Assembly: GCF_001954195.1 (NCBI RefSeq)
Contig: NZ_MBES01000012.1
Span: forward strand, 1 to 64,000
Reading direction: 5' to 3'
DNA from: Mycobacterium sp. IS-1264
GTDB taxonomy: Bacteria; Actinomycetota; Actinomycetes; Mycobacteriales; Mycobacteriaceae
Length of the DNA: 64,000 nucleotides
Of this stretch, positions 34,516-43,850 are shown piece after piece; the stretch's first letter is position 1, and each line of letters starts with the position of its first letter. Position numbers and translations under genes: made by a program. The notes below the pieces were generated by a model. That model saw nothing but the letters and a program-made list of their open reading frames with translations. It made no database searches and was not told the origin of the DNA.

Positions 34516-36627
34516 ATGGCGCCGGCGCCGACGAAAACGCATTGCCCCTATTGCTCGTTGCAATGCGGGATGACCCTGGACGTGTCGGGGGGAGATGTGG
34601 CGCTTGCGCCACAAGAGGACTTCCCGACCAATCGCGGCGGGCTTTGTGCGAAAGGCTGGGCGGCGGCTGACCTCCTGGCGCATCCGGAACGGCTGACCGC
34701 GCCGCTCGTTCGCGACGACCGCGATGCCCCGCTGCGACCGGCGAGCTGGAACGAGGCGCTGGAGCGAGTCGTCGCGGTGTTCCAGAAAACGCAGGCCGAC
34801 CACGGTCGTGACGCGATAGGATGCTTCGGTGGCGGCGGCCTGACGAATGAAAAGGCTTATCAATTCGGCAAATTCGCGCGCGTCGCGTTGCGCACCTCCG
34901 CGATCGACTACAACGGCCGGTTCTGCATGTCATCGGCGGCTGCGGCGTCCAACCGCTCGTTCGGCATCGACCGGGGGTTACCGTTTCCGCTCGCCGACGT
35001 CGCGCGGGCCGATGTCATTCTGCTGGTCGGCGGCAACCCCGCCGAGACGATGCCGCCGGCGATGCAGTACTTCGACGAAGGACGGGCCCGCGGTGCCCGG
35101 CACATCGTCGTGGATCCGCGGCGCACGGCGACCGCCGACCACGCCGACCTTCACCTGCAGCCAGTCCCCGGAACCGACCTCGCCCTGGCCAACGGGATGC
35201 TCAACGTCATTGTCCGAGAAGGGCTTTTGGATCAGAAGTATCTAGCCGAACGAACCACGGGATTCGAGGCGGTGCGCCGCGCGGTTCGGTTGTACTGGCC
35301 CGACCGCGTGGAACGGATAACCGGCGTGCCCGAGAACGAGATCGTCGCCGCGGCGCGGATGCTGGCGAGCGCGCAACGGGCGATGATCCTGACCGCCCGC
35401 GGCGCCGAACAACACACTTCGGGCACCGACACCGTGCAGGCCTTCATCAACCTGGCCCTGGCATTGGGACTGCCGGGCCGTCCGTACAGCGGTTTCGCGA
35501 CGATCACCGGTCAGGGCAACGGTCAGGGGGGCCGCGAACACGGTCAGAAATGCGACCAGCTGCCCGGCTACCGCAAACTCGACGACCCTGTCGCCCGAGC
35601 CCATGTCGCGCAGGTGTGGGGCGTCAACCCGGCCGAATTGCCGTCGTCCGGACTGTCGGCATACGAGATGCTCAGCGGCATCGGCTCACCCGGCGGTGTG
35701 CGCGCGCTGTGGGTGATGGCATCCAACGTCGCGGTCTCGGCGCCCAATGCGCTCCATGTCGCCGACAAGCTCAAGGAGCTGGAATTCCTCGTCGTCTCCG
35801 ACTTTTTTCTGTCCGAGACGGCCTCGATGGCCGACGTGGTGTTGCCCACCACGCAATGGGCCGAAGAGACAGGAACCATGACCAACCTGGAGGGCCGGGT
35901 GGTCCTGCGTCGCGGCGCGGTGCGGGCGCCCGACGAGGTCCGCACCGACCTCGACGTGATGGCCGACCTGGCCAAGCGGCTAGGGGTACACGGGTTTTCG
36001 GCCGATGCCGAGGAGGTGTTCGACGAGCTGACCCGGGCAAGCGCGGGCGGTAAGGCCGACTACCGCGGCATCAGCTACCGGCGGATCGAGGCCGAACACG
36101 GGGTGTTCTGGCCCTGCCCGTCCGCCCGGTACGAGGCCACCCAACGAATGTTCGCGGAGGATTTCCCGACACAAGACCGGCGGGCCCACTTCCATCCTGT
36201 CGAGCAACCCGCGGCCGCCGAACTGCCGGACGACGAATTCCCCTACTACCTGACGACCGGCCGCACCTTGCGGCAGTACCAGTCCGGGACCCAAACGCGC
36301 AGGGTCGCAGCGCTTTCCGAGGCGGATCCGGAGCCGGTGGCCGAGATACACCCGACGCTGGGCCAACGGCTCGGCGTCCGCGGCGGCGACAAGGTCCGGC
36401 TGCGCACCCGCCGCGGCGAGGTCGTGATGACCGTGCGCCTGGCCCGCGGGATGCGCCCGGACACCGTGTTCGCACCGTTCCACTGGGGCGGTGCGGCGAG
36501 CATCAATCGGCTGACGAATCCGGTCCTTGACCCGCATTCGCGGATGCCGTCTTTCAAGGTCTGCGCGGTCGCGGTGACCCGCGCGGAAACCACCGATTGC
36601 CCGGAGGGAGAGGTAACGCATGAGTGA
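34516..36627 (+). CDS. narB: Assimilatory nitrate reductase catalytic subunit (NarB/NasA type)
   Basis: A 703-residue molybdenum enzyme that reduces nitrate to nitrite in the cytoplasm. The [4Fe-4S] ligands are Cys10, Cys13, Cys17 and Cys44 (CPYCSLQC and LCAKGW). MGD-binding segments follow, including GSLGGGLTNEKAYQFGK-like FGGGGLTNEKAYQFGK, YNGRFCMSSAAAASNRSFG with the Cys expected to ligate Mo, and GQGNGQGGREHGQKCDQLPGYR. The C-terminal domain contains YYLTTGRTLRQYQSGTQTRR. There is no Tat signal and no C-terminal Fe-S or flavin domain, so it needs an external electron donor. It overlaps the next small gene and is followed by nirB and nirD. I did not find a convincing ribosome binding site or GlnR site upstream. 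Confidence 0.93.
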   Translation: MAPAPTKTHCPYCSLQCGMTLDVSGGDVALAPQEDFPTNRGGLCAKGWAAADLLAHPERLTAPLVRDDRDAPLRPASWNEALERVVAVFQKTQADHGRDAIGCFGGGGLTNEKAYQFGKFARVALRTSAIDYNGRFCMSSAAAASNRSFGIDRGLPFPLADVARADVILLVGGNPAETMPPAMQYFDEGRARGARHIVVDPRRTATADHADLHLQPVPGTDLALANGMLNVIVREGLLDQKYLAERTTGFEAVRRAVRLYWPDRVERITGVPENEIVAAARMLASAQRAMILTARGAEQHTSGTDTVQAFINLALALGLPGRPYSGFATITGQGNGQGGREHGQKCDQLPGYRKLDDPVARAHVAQVWGVNPAELPSSGLSAYEMLSGIGSPGGVRALWVMASNVAVSAPNALHVADKLKELEFLVVSDFFLSETASMADVVLPTTQWAEETGTMTNLEGRVVLRRGAVRAPDEVRTDLDVMADLAKRLGVHGFSADAEEVFDELTRASAGGKADYRGISYRRIEAEHGVFWPCPSARYEATQRMFAEDFPTQDRRAHFHPVEQPAAAELPDDEFPYYLTTGRTLRQYQSGTQTRRVAALSEADPEPVAEIHPTLGQRLGVRGGDKVRLRTRRGEVVMTVRLARGMRPDTVFAPFHWGGAASINRLTNPVLDPHSRMPSFKVCAVAVTRAETTDCPEGEVTHE

Positions 36628-36973
36628 TGGCAGCAACCCCCGATTCCTGCAGGGGGCGTTCACGTTCGACGGCAAGGGATACGATTCGCCGTCCCTGCTC
36701 GATGCGTCCCTGCGCTACGTCGTGCCGGCCGGGGCGATCACCCAGCCGGTATACTTTCGCGGCGGCAACAGCACCGACGAGCTGGTGACCATTGTCGTGA
36801 TGCGTGACGGCACCCCCATGCGGTACTTCCCCGTGGGTGCCAAAGACGCTGTGCACGTACCGCTTCGGGTCGTCGAAGACCTGATCGCCGACACCGTCAT
36901 CGAGGTGTTCGTCGCGGCCCCCGACGGACTGAGCGGTACGGTCTTCATCGATATCGGCTTGGTCGAAGTCTGA
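36620..36973 (+). CDS. 117-aa unknown protein between narB and nirB
   Basis: A 117-residue soluble protein that I do not recognise. It is rich in beta strands (AFTFDGKGYDSPSLLD, VTIVVMRDGTPMRYFPVGAK, VFIDIGLVEV), with no Cys, no signal peptide and no membrane segment. It starts inside the last eight bases of narB and ends six bases before nirB, so it is tightly built into the nitrate assimilation operon. A role in electron transfer to, maturation of, or complex formation by NarB or NirB is a reasonable guess from position alone. Absence of Cys argues against an Fe-S ferredoxin. Confidence 0.8.
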   Translation: MSDGSNPRFLQGAFTFDGKGYDSPSLLDASLRYVVPAGAITQPVYFRGGNSTDELVTIVVMRDGTPMRYFPVGAKDAVHVPLRVVEDLIADTVIEVFVAAPDGLSGTVFIDIGLVEV

Positions 36974-36979
36974 GTCGCC

Positions 36980-39499
36980 ATGACTACATTGGTCCAACCC
37001 GAAACGAATGGCCACAGCGCGGCCGCGCTGGCCAGGCTGGTGGTGGTCGGCAACGGCATGGCGGGCGCTCGCGCGATCGAAGAGGTCCTCGCGCGCGGTG
37101 GCAACGAGCGGTTTGCCATCACTGTCTTCGGTGACGAACCGTACGGGAATTACAACCGAATTCTGTTGTCCAACGTGCTCGCCGGGTCCGACGACGCGGG
37201 CGAAATCTACCTCAATCCGCTGGACTGGTACGCGCAGAACAACATCGAACTGCGCGCCGGGGTGCGGGTGGTGCGGATCGACCCCTTCGCACACCTGGTG
37301 TACGCCGACGACGGCAGTACGGTCCGCTACGACAAGCTGATTCTGGCCACGGGTAGCCGGTCATTCTTCCCCCCGGTCGACGGCATCTGGCAGGACGACA
37401 AGACGTTGGCCCGCGGCGTTTTCGGGTTCCGCAGCCTCGACGATTGCGCGGCCATGATCGAATTCGCCAAGGGGCGAAGCAAAGCCGTCGTCATCGGTGG
37501 TGGACTGTTGGGACTGGAAGCCGCACGGGGACTGCAGAATCGGGGGCTGCACGTCGGTGTCGTACAGGGCGGCCCCACCTTGATGAACGCACAACTCGAC
37601 GACCAGGGCAGCGCCATCCTGCGCCGCCTGGTGGAGGAGCTGGGCATCGAGGTGCACACCGGCAAGAGGACGACCAGGATGCTCACCCTGGACGGCCTGC
37701 CGTCGGCGATCGAATTTGCCGACGGCACCCAGTTGCCCTGCGACATGGTGGTGTTGGCCGCGGGCATCCGGCCCAATGTCGGGCTGGCGCAGCGGGCCGG
37801 GCTCACCGTGGAACGCGCCATCGTCGTCGACGACCAGATGCGATCGGTCGACGACGACGACATCTACGTCGTCGGCGAGTGCGCCCAGCACCGCGGGCAG
37901 GTTTACGGGCTTGTCGCGCCACTGTGGGAACAGGCGAGCGTGCTCGCCGATCATCTGACCAGCGCCAATCCCCATGCGGCGTATCACGGCTCACGCACGG
38001 CGACGAAGCTGAAGGTCGCCGGTGTCGATGTGGCGGCGATGGGCCTGAAGGGCCCTGAGCGCGACGACGACGAATTCGTGCAGTATTGCGAACCCAAGCA
38101 CGGCGTGTACAAAACCGTGGTGGTGCGCGACGACAAGCTGATCGGCGCCACCCTGGTCGGCGACGTCAGCAAGGTGGCCTTCTTGATGCAGGCCTTCGAC
38201 CGCGGTCTTCCGCTTCCGCCCGAACGGGTCTCGCTGATGTTCGACATCGGCACACCCGACGTTGCCACCGGTGCCGCGGAATTGGCGGATGACGCACAGG
38301 TGTGCAACTGCAACGGGGTGAGCAAGGCCGCCATCGTCTCCTGCGTCAGGGATGGCCAGACGTCGCTCGCGGGCGTGATGTCGGCGACGCGGGCGGGCAA
38401 GGGCTGCGGCTCGTGCAAGGGCCTCGTGGCCCAGGTCGTCGAGTGGGCGGCCTCCGAGGCCGGCGCCGCGATTTCCGAAGACGCCGCGGCCAATTGGTAC
38501 GTGCCTGGCGTCCCCTATGAAAAGCCCGAGCTGATGCGGCTGATCCGCGAGCTGGAATTGCACTCGGTGTCGTCGGTGTTCGCCGCGCTGGCGCCCGAAG
38601 GCCGCGACGACGCCGCCTCGAAGATGGCGCTGGCCTCGCTGTTGCACATGATGTGGGGCGACGAGTTCATCGACGAGCGCGACAGCCGCTACATCAACGA
38701 CCGGGTGCACGCCAACATCCAGCGGGACGGCACCTTCTCGGTGGTGCCGCAACTCAAGGGCGGGGTGACGAGCTCCGACCAGCTACGCAAGATCGCCGAC
38801 GTCGCCGACAAATACCAGATTCCGATGATCAAACTCACCGGCGGCCAGCGAATCGATTTGCTTGGCGTGCGCAAGGAAGACCTTCCGGCGGTGTGGGCCG
38901 ATCTCGGGATGCCGTCCGGCTACGCGTACGGCAAGAGCTTCCGAACCGTGAAAACCTGTGTGGGGAGCGACTTCTGCCGCTACGGGTTGGGCGACTCGAC
39001 CGCGCTCGGCATTGCGATCGAAGATCGGTTCCAGGGCCTGCCCAGTCCCGCGAAGATGAAGCTGGCGGTGACTGGGTGCCCGCGCAACTGCGCCGAGGCG
39101 CTGTGCAAGGACGTCGGCGTCGTCGCGATCGAGGGCGGGCAATGGCAGATCTACGTGGGCGGCGCCGCCGGCTCACACGTCCGCAAGGGCGATCTGCTGA
39201 CAACCGTGGACACTCCGGACGAGGTCATCGGGCTGACGGGGCGGTTCCTGCAGTACTACCGGGAAAACGCCAATTGGCTGGAACGCACCTACGACTTCGT
39301 GCCGCGGCTGGGCATCGAACGGATCCGTGCGGTCGTGGTGCAGGACAGCGAGCGCATCGGCGCCGACCTCGATGCGCGCATGCAGAAGTCGGTGGAGTCG
39401 TACCGCGATCCGTGGAGCGAGAGCCGAAATCCCGCTGCATCGACGAACTTTCGAACTTCGCTGCCGCTGATCCCGCTGCCCCAGGTGCCGGTCAGATGA
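36980..39499 (+). CDS. nirB: NAD(P)H nitrite reductase large subunit NirB
   Basis: An 839-residue enzyme that reduces nitrite to ammonium with NAD(P)H. Residues about 15-330 form the FAD/NAD module (VVVGNGMAGARAIEEVL, VVIGGGLLGLEAARGL, DIYVVGECAQH). A BFD-like [2Fe-2S] domain follows (VCNCNGVSKAAIVSC and GKGCGSCKGL). The siroheme/[4Fe-4S] domain has Cys660, Cys666, Cys700 and Cys704 (TCVGSDFC and TGCPRNC). ATG 36980 is six bases from the previous gene, and the stop overlaps nirD. In M. tuberculosis nirBD is elsewhere (Rv0252-Rv0253), so this copy is either relocated or additional. Confidence 0.96.
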   Translation: MTTLVQPETNGHSAAALARLVVVGNGMAGARAIEEVLARGGNERFAITVFGDEPYGNYNRILLSNVLAGSDDAGEIYLNPLDWYAQNNIELRAGVRVVRIDPFAHLVYADDGSTVRYDKLILATGSRSFFPPVDGIWQDDKTLARGVFGFRSLDDCAAMIEFAKGRSKAVVIGGGLLGLEAARGLQNRGLHVGVVQGGPTLMNAQLDDQGSAILRRLVEELGIEVHTGKRTTRMLTLDGLPSAIEFADGTQLPCDMVVLAAGIRPNVGLAQRAGLTVERAIVVDDQMRSVDDDDIYVVGECAQHRGQVYGLVAPLWEQASVLADHLTSANPHAAYHGSRTATKLKVAGVDVAAMGLKGPERDDDEFVQYCEPKHGVYKTVVVRDDKLIGATLVGDVSKVAFLMQAFDRGLPLPPERVSLMFDIGTPDVATGAAELADDAQVCNCNGVSKAAIVSCVRDGQTSLAGVMSATRAGKGCGSCKGLVAQVVEWAASEAGAAISEDAAANWYVPGVPYEKPELMRLIRELELHSVSSVFAALAPEGRDDAASKMALASLLHMMWGDEFIDERDSRYINDRVHANIQRDGTFSVVPQLKGGVTSSDQLRKIADVADKYQIPMIKLTGGQRIDLLGVRKEDLPAVWADLGMPSGYAYGKSFRTVKTCVGSDFCRYGLGDSTALGIAIEDRFQGLPSPAKMKLAVTGCPRNCAEALCKDVGVVAIEGGQWQIYVGGAAGSHVRKGDLLTTVDTPDEVIGLTGRFLQYYRENANWLERTYDFVPRLGIERIRAVVVQDSERIGADLDARMQKSVESYRDPWSESRNPAASTNFRTSLPLIPLPQVPVR

Positions 39500-39855
39500 A
39501 ATCCATCGCGCTGGGCTCCATCGACGACATCCCCGTGGGCGAGGGCCGCGCCTACGCGATCGACGGGCGCCAAATCGCGGTCTTCCGCCGGCGCGACGGC
39601 TCGCTGCGCGCGCTCGACGCGGTATGTCCGCACCGCGGGGGCCCCCTGGCCGACGGCCTGATCGACACCCGGGTGGTTGTCTGTCCGCTGCACGGCTTCA
39701 CCTACGACCTGGAAACCGGATGCGAGGTCGCCAACGAAGGCGTGCCGGTGACCGCCTATCCCGTGCACGCCGACAGCGCTGGGACGATCCGGCTGCACCT
39801 GGGCGGCGAGGCGCATCGACCGCGCCGCAACGGCGCGGCTTCTCACCCGGCTTAG
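39496..39855 (+). CDS. nirD: Nitrite reductase small subunit NirD (Rieske type)
   Basis: A 119-residue Rieske [2Fe-2S] protein. The cluster ligands are Cys44, His46, Cys63 and His66 (CPHRGGP and CPLHGFTYDLETG). The ATG overlaps the nirB stop (ATGA), so expression is coupled. The small subunit is needed for full NirB activity in the assimilatory enzyme. Its C-terminal 20 residues are Arg/Ala-rich and probably disordered. A GC hairpin with a short T-run follows the stop and may end the operon. Confidence 0.93.
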   Translation: MKSIALGSIDDIPVGEGRAYAIDGRQIAVFRRRDGSLRALDAVCPHRGGPLADGLIDTRVVVCPLHGFTYDLETGCEVANEGVPVTAYPVHADSAGTIRLHLGGEAHRPRRNGAASHPA

Positions 39856-39859
39856 GGTC

Positions 39860-39896
39860 GCCCGGGCGGCATACGCCGTCGCCCACGACTACTTTT
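39860..39896 (+). terminator. Possible terminator after nirD
   Basis: The hairpin GGCGGC-ATAC-GCCGTC, flanked by GGG and GCCC, is followed about ten bases later by TTTTC. The T-run is short and offset, so this is a weak candidate. Confidence 0.3.
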
Positions 39897-40097
39897 CTGA
39901 GCTACCCCACCCATCCGCGCCCGCGTCGGCACCGAATCACTCGTGGATTAGCCGAGCCGAGATCCGGGTATCGATCCGGGTGATCGAAATGCTGGCGTGT
40001 CCCGCGGACATCAGCATGTCGGCGATTCGGGTTTGCAACGCCCCGGGGTCGGGGCGCGTCCGGGCGGCGCGGTCGGGCGCGATGCGAGAGGCGTGAA

Positions 40098-40742
40098 ATG
40101 CTGGGCCATCTCTACGATCGGGCGCTCGACGGCGAGCGATGTTGGATTCGGCACGACGACGGCGAGGTGCGTCCGCTACCGGCGCACCGCTGGCTGGGGG
40201 CCCGTGCACCCGATGCTGCCTGCGTCGATGAGGTGTTCGACGAAGAAGTCACGCAGATGTGCATCGGGCCGACCATCGAGCTCGGGTGCGGGCCCGGCCG
40301 GCTGGTCGCGCGCCTCATCCGCCGGGGCGTCCCCGCGCTCGGCATCGACCGGTCGGCGACCGCGATCCGCCTTGCCGGTCGCGGCGGTGCGGCCGCGCTG
40401 CTGGGCGATGTGTTCGAGCCGCTGCCCTGGATGGGCCGATGGCAGACGGTCCTGCTGGTCGACGGCAACGTCGGCCTCGGCGGCGACCCGCGCCGAATAC
40501 TGTGCCGCGCGGCCGAGCTGTTGGGCCGCGGCGGCCGATGCGTGGCCGAGTTCGACCGCGAAGCCGTCGGCATCCGGTCGCGCTGGGTGCGGCTGGAGTC
40601 GGCGCACGATGTCGGGCCGTGGTTTCGGTGGGCGTCGGTCGGGGTGGACAGCGCCGCCGCGCTGGCCGCGCAGGTGGGTTTGACGTTGACCGGCGTCCGC
40701 ATGGTCGGCGGCCGGGTGGTTGCGAGCCTGGCGGCGATGTGA
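40098..40742 (+). CDS. Class I SAM-dependent methyltransferase
   Basis: A 214-residue protein with a Rossmann methyltransferase core: motif I TIELGCGPGRLVARL, Asp of motif II in GIDRSATAIRLA, and VLLVDGNVGLGGDPRRIL as motif IV. No recognisable substrate domain is present. GAGAGGCG precedes ATG 40098. The stop overlaps the GTG of the molybdenum membrane protein by three bases, so the two are coupled. The 242 bases between nirD and this gene hold no other gene. The substrate is unknown. Confidence 0.87.
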   Translation: MLGHLYDRALDGERCWIRHDDGEVRPLPAHRWLGARAPDAACVDEVFDEEVTQMCIGPTIELGCGPGRLVARLIRRGVPALGIDRSATAIRLAGRGGAAALLGDVFEPLPWMGRWQTVLLVDGNVGLGGDPRRILCRAAELLGRGGRCVAEFDREAVGIRSRWVRLESAHDVGPWFRWASVGVDSAAALAAQVGLTLTGVRMVGGRVVASLAAM

Positions 40743-41974
40743 ACGGGCCAGGCCGTCTGCCGAGGTTCCGAAGCCCGCTGCGCGGCCCGTGGTTGACGTC
40801 GGTGTTCGGGCTGGTGCTGTTGGTGACCCTGCCGATCGTCATCCTCACCGGGCTGCTCTCCTACATCGCCTACGGGCCGCGGCTCGGCCAGGCGATCCCC
40901 GCCGACGTCGGCTGGCTGCGCCTGCCCATGTTCGACTGGCCGACGCGCCCATCGTGGTTGTACCGGCTGACCCAGGGACTGCACGTCGGGCTCGGCCTGG
41001 TGCTCATCCCGGTGGTGCTGGCCAAGCTTTGGTCGGTGATCCCGAGGCTGTTCGATTTTCCGCCGTTCCGATCGATAGCCCAAGCGCTGGAACGGATTTC
41101 GTTGCTGATGCTGGTCGGCGGGATACTCTTTGAGATCGTCACCGGAGTGCTCAACATCCAGTACGACTACATCTTCGGGTTCAGCTTCTACGACGCCCAC
41201 TACTTCGGGGCGTGGGTGTTCATCGCAGGCTTCGCCATGCACATCACGCTGAAGATCCCCCGCATGGTGTCGGGGTTGCGGTCGCTGCCGCTGCGGGAGG
41301 TGTTGCGCACCAACCGAAGTGACACCCGCCCACAACCGCCCGATCCCGACGGGCTGGTGGCCGCCGATCCGGCCGAACCGACGATGAGCCGCCGCGGCGC
41401 GCTGGCGCTGGTCGGCTCCGGCGTGGCGCTGATCGCCATGCTGACGGCGGGCCAAACCCTCGGCGGCGCCGCCCGCGGCGTTGCCCTGTTGGTGCCGCGG
41501 GGCCGCGGCCGCGATTTCCCGGTCAACAAGACCGCCGTCGCCGCGGGCATCAGCCCGGAGAGCGTCGGCGCGGGCTGGCGATTGATGCTGCGGGCCGGCG
41601 CCTCGGTGGTGATGCTGGACCGTGCCACGCTGGCCGGCATGCCACAAACCAGCGCGCGGCTGCCGATCGCCTGCGTCGAAGGGTGGTCGACCGTGCAGAC
41701 CTGGAGCGGCGTGCGGCTGGCCGATCTGGCCCGGGTCGCCGGCGCACCCGCACCGCGCTCGGCGCTGGTGGTATCGCTGCAGCGGGGCGGTGCGTTCGGC
41801 GCGGCGACGTTGCAGGCCAACCAGATTCGCGATCCCGAAGCGCTGCTGGCGCTGCGGGTGAACGGCGCCGACCTGACGTTGGACCACGGCTACCCGGCGC
41901 GGATCATCGTCCCCGCCCTGCCCGGCGTGCACAACACCAAGTGGGTGGCGTCCATCGAATTCTTGCAGGATTGA
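40739..41974 (+). CDS. Membrane-bound molybdopterin oxidoreductase (Rv0218 homologue)
   Basis: A 411-residue fusion. The N-terminal 190 residues are membrane-embedded with cytochrome b561-like helices (FGLVLLVTLPIVILTGLLSYIAYG, HVGLGLVLIPVVLAKLW, and a His-containing FIAGFAMHITLKI). A second membrane segment preceded by MSRRGALALVGSGVALIAM resembles a twin-arginine anchor. The C-terminal domain is of the sulfite-oxidase/YedY molybdopterin type, with the likely Mo-ligand Cys312 in PIACVEGWSTVQTW. The enzyme therefore probably joins a quinone-linked haem b module to a periplasmic molybdenum site. GTG 40739 overlaps the methyltransferase stop; Rv0219-like DNA follows with one base between. Confidence 0.9.
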   Translation: MNGPGRLPRFRSPLRGPWLTSVFGLVLLVTLPIVILTGLLSYIAYGPRLGQAIPADVGWLRLPMFDWPTRPSWLYRLTQGLHVGLGLVLIPVVLAKLWSVIPRLFDFPPFRSIAQALERISLLMLVGGILFEIVTGVLNIQYDYIFGFSFYDAHYFGAWVFIAGFAMHITLKIPRMVSGLRSLPLREVLRTNRSDTRPQPPDPDGLVAADPAEPTMSRRGALALVGSGVALIAMLTAGQTLGGAARGVALLVPRGRGRDFPVNKTAVAAGISPESVGAGWRLMLRAGASVVMLDRATLAGMPQTSARLPIACVEGWSTVQTWSGVRLADLARVAGAPAPRSALVVSLQRGGAFGAATLQANQIRDPEALLALRVNGADLTLDHGYPARIIVPALPGVHNTKWVASIEFLQD

Positions 41975-41975
41975 G

Positions 41976-42551
41976 ATGTCGCGATTCACAACACGTTTCA
42001 GCGCGATCTATGGTTCCCATCCGCTGCATCTGCTGACGATGGTGTCCGGTTTCGCGCTGCTGGGTTACATCCTGATCACCTTCAACCCGGCGACGCTGTG
42101 GAACGCCGGCACCTGGTGGCAGTCGATAGCCGTGTGGTTCGCCGCCGCCGTCGTCGCTCACGACTTGGTGCTGTATCCGCTGTACGCACTGGCCGACCGG
42201 GTCATCACGGCGCGCTCCAGCCGGCGGCGGGGACACCCGAAAGTACTGGCCCGCAACTACATTCGGGTGCCAGCGCTGGGAGCGGGCCTGACACTGCTCG
42301 TTTTCCTGCCGGGCATCATCGAACAGGGCGGGCCCACCTACCAGGCAGCGACCGGGGAGACCCAGCAGCCGTTCCTGGGCCGATGGCTGCTGCTCACCGC
42401 GGCCATGTTCGCCGTCAGCGCGGCCGGCTACGCCGCGCGGCTTGGCGCGGCGCGGCGCCGGCCCAGCGTACAGAAAACACCCGAATCACCGTCAACAGCG
42501 CAGACGTCGGCGTCAGCAACCCCGTCAGACGGCGATTTCGGGCCCACATGA
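41976..42551 (+). CDS. Membrane protein (Rv0219 homologue)
   Basis: A 191-residue polytopic membrane protein with helices near residues 16-36, 49-71, 95-112 and 133-155. The loop between helices 2 and 3 is basic (ARSSRRRGHPKVLARNYIRVP), and the C-terminal 35 residues are Ser/Thr/Pro-rich. It begins one base after the Rv0218-like stop and is probably an accessory membrane component of that enzyme; this is inferred from position. M. tuberculosis Rv0219 is of similar length. Confidence 0.87.
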   Translation: MSRFTTRFSAIYGSHPLHLLTMVSGFALLGYILITFNPATLWNAGTWWQSIAVWFAAAVVAHDLVLYPLYALADRVITARSSRRRGHPKVLARNYIRVPALGAGLTLLVFLPGIIEQGGPTYQAATGETQQPFLGRWLLLTAAMFAVSAAGYAARLGAARRRPSVQKTPESPSTAQTSASATPSDGDFGPT

Positions 42552-42592
42552 CACGGCTGACGGATTCTTGGTTTCCGGTGAGCCGGCAGGGG

Positions 42593-42598
42593 TACAGT
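42593..42598 (+). promoter_or_regulatory. -10 TACAGT, leaderless start of lipC
   Basis: TACAGT ends seven bases before ATG 42606. The same hexamer stands before fadD4. It supports ATG 42606 over GTG 42597. Confidence 0.45.
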
Positions 42599-42605
42599 GC
42601 CCTAC

Positions 42606-43805
42606 ATGACGGCGCGGGTCCCGAGCATGACATGTATGAAATGGTTGCTACGAGCCCGGCCCGGCGACTACATGCTGGCGTTAAGCGTCGCCGGAGCTTC
42701 GCTACCGGTCATCGGTAAGCACCTCGAGCCCCTGGGCGGCATGACCGCCATGGGCGTGTGGGGTGCCCGCCACGCACCGAACGCGATATCCGCCATGAAA
42801 AGGGATTGGCTGACACCGGGCATCAACGACGAGCGCCGGCGGGATCGGGCGAGCACGCACCAGGTCTCGATCGCTGCCTTGCGAGGGGTGGTGTCAGCCG
42901 CGGAGCTGGAAACCGAGTGGCCCGCGGCGGAGCGGACGCCCCCGATCTGGGAGGCCCTGCGCCAACGCCGCTATCTCTACCGCCGTGCGGTCCACTACGG
43001 CGACCACCCCGCGCAGGTGCTCGATGTGTGGCGCCGCAAGGACCTGCCGGCGCAACCCGCGCCGGTGCTGATCTTCGTCCCGGGCGGCGCCTGGGTCCAC
43101 GGCCGCAGCGTCCTGCAGGGGTCCGCCCTGATGTCGCGATTGGCCGAGCAGGGGTGGGTGTGCCTCGCGATCGACTACCGCGTCGCCCCGCTGCACCGCT
43201 GGCCGCGCCACATCACCGACGTCAAGACCGCCATCGCGTGGGCGCGCGCCAACGTCGACAAGTTCGGCGGTGACCGCAATTTCGTTGCGGTGGCCGGTTG
43301 TTCGGCCGGCGGGCACCTGTCCGCGCTGGCCGGACTCACCCCCGACGATCCCCAACTTCAGGCGAGGTTGCCCGAGGGCTCCGACAGCTCGGTGGACGCG
43401 GTGGTCGGGATCTATGGCCGCTACGACTGGGAGGACCGTTCGACTCCCGAGCGGGACCACTTCGTCGATTTCCTGGAGCGGGTGGTGGTCAAGAAGACGA
43501 TCGCGCGTCATCCCGAGGTGTTCCGCGACGCGTCGCCGATCGCGCGGGTGCATCGAAACGCTCCGCCGTTCTTGGTGATTCACGGCAGCAAGGACAGCGT
43601 CATCCCCGTCGAGCAGGCGCGCGCCTTCGTCGAGCGGCTGCGGACCGTCTCGCATTCGATGGTCGGTTACCTGGAGTTGCCCGGGGCGGGCCACGGCTTC
43701 GACCTCATCGACGGTGAGCGGGCGGGCGTGGCGGCCCACGCGACATCGCTGTTCCTCAATCAGGTCTACCGCGCCAAGACAATCGGTGCCAAAGAGGTTA
43801 TCTGA
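42606..43805 (+). CDS. lipC: Esterase/lipase LipC
   Basis: A 399-residue alpha/beta hydrolase, homologue of Rv0220, a cell-surface esterase in M. tuberculosis. An N-terminal region of about 110 residues precedes the catalytic domain. The oxyanion turn is FVPGGAWVHG; the nucleophile is Ser233 in AGCSAGGHLS; the Asp is in HGSKDSVIP and the His in GAGHGFDLI. The start is set at ATG 42606 by the leaderless promoter. The GTG at 43851 of the wax ester synthase gene follows 45 bases behind the stop, so lipid-ester hydrolysis and synthesis genes are adjacent. Confidence 0.93.
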   Translation: MTARVPSMTCMKWLLRARPGDYMLALSVAGASLPVIGKHLEPLGGMTAMGVWGARHAPNAISAMKRDWLTPGINDERRRDRASTHQVSIAALRGVVSAAELETEWPAAERTPPIWEALRQRRYLYRRAVHYGDHPAQVLDVWRRKDLPAQPAPVLIFVPGGAWVHGRSVLQGSALMSRLAEQGWVCLAIDYRVAPLHRWPRHITDVKTAIAWARANVDKFGGDRNFVAVAGCSAGGHLSALAGLTPDDPQLQARLPEGSDSSVDAVVGIYGRYDWEDRSTPERDHFVDFLERVVVKKTIARHPEVFRDASPIARVHRNAPPFLVIHGSKDSVIPVEQARAFVERLRTVSHSMVGYLELPGAGHGFDLIDGERAGVAAHATSLFLNQVYRAKTIGAKEVI

Positions 43806-43850
43806 GCTCCTCCCGCTGAGTAGGGTCCCCTCTATGAGCAAGGGGCAGCG

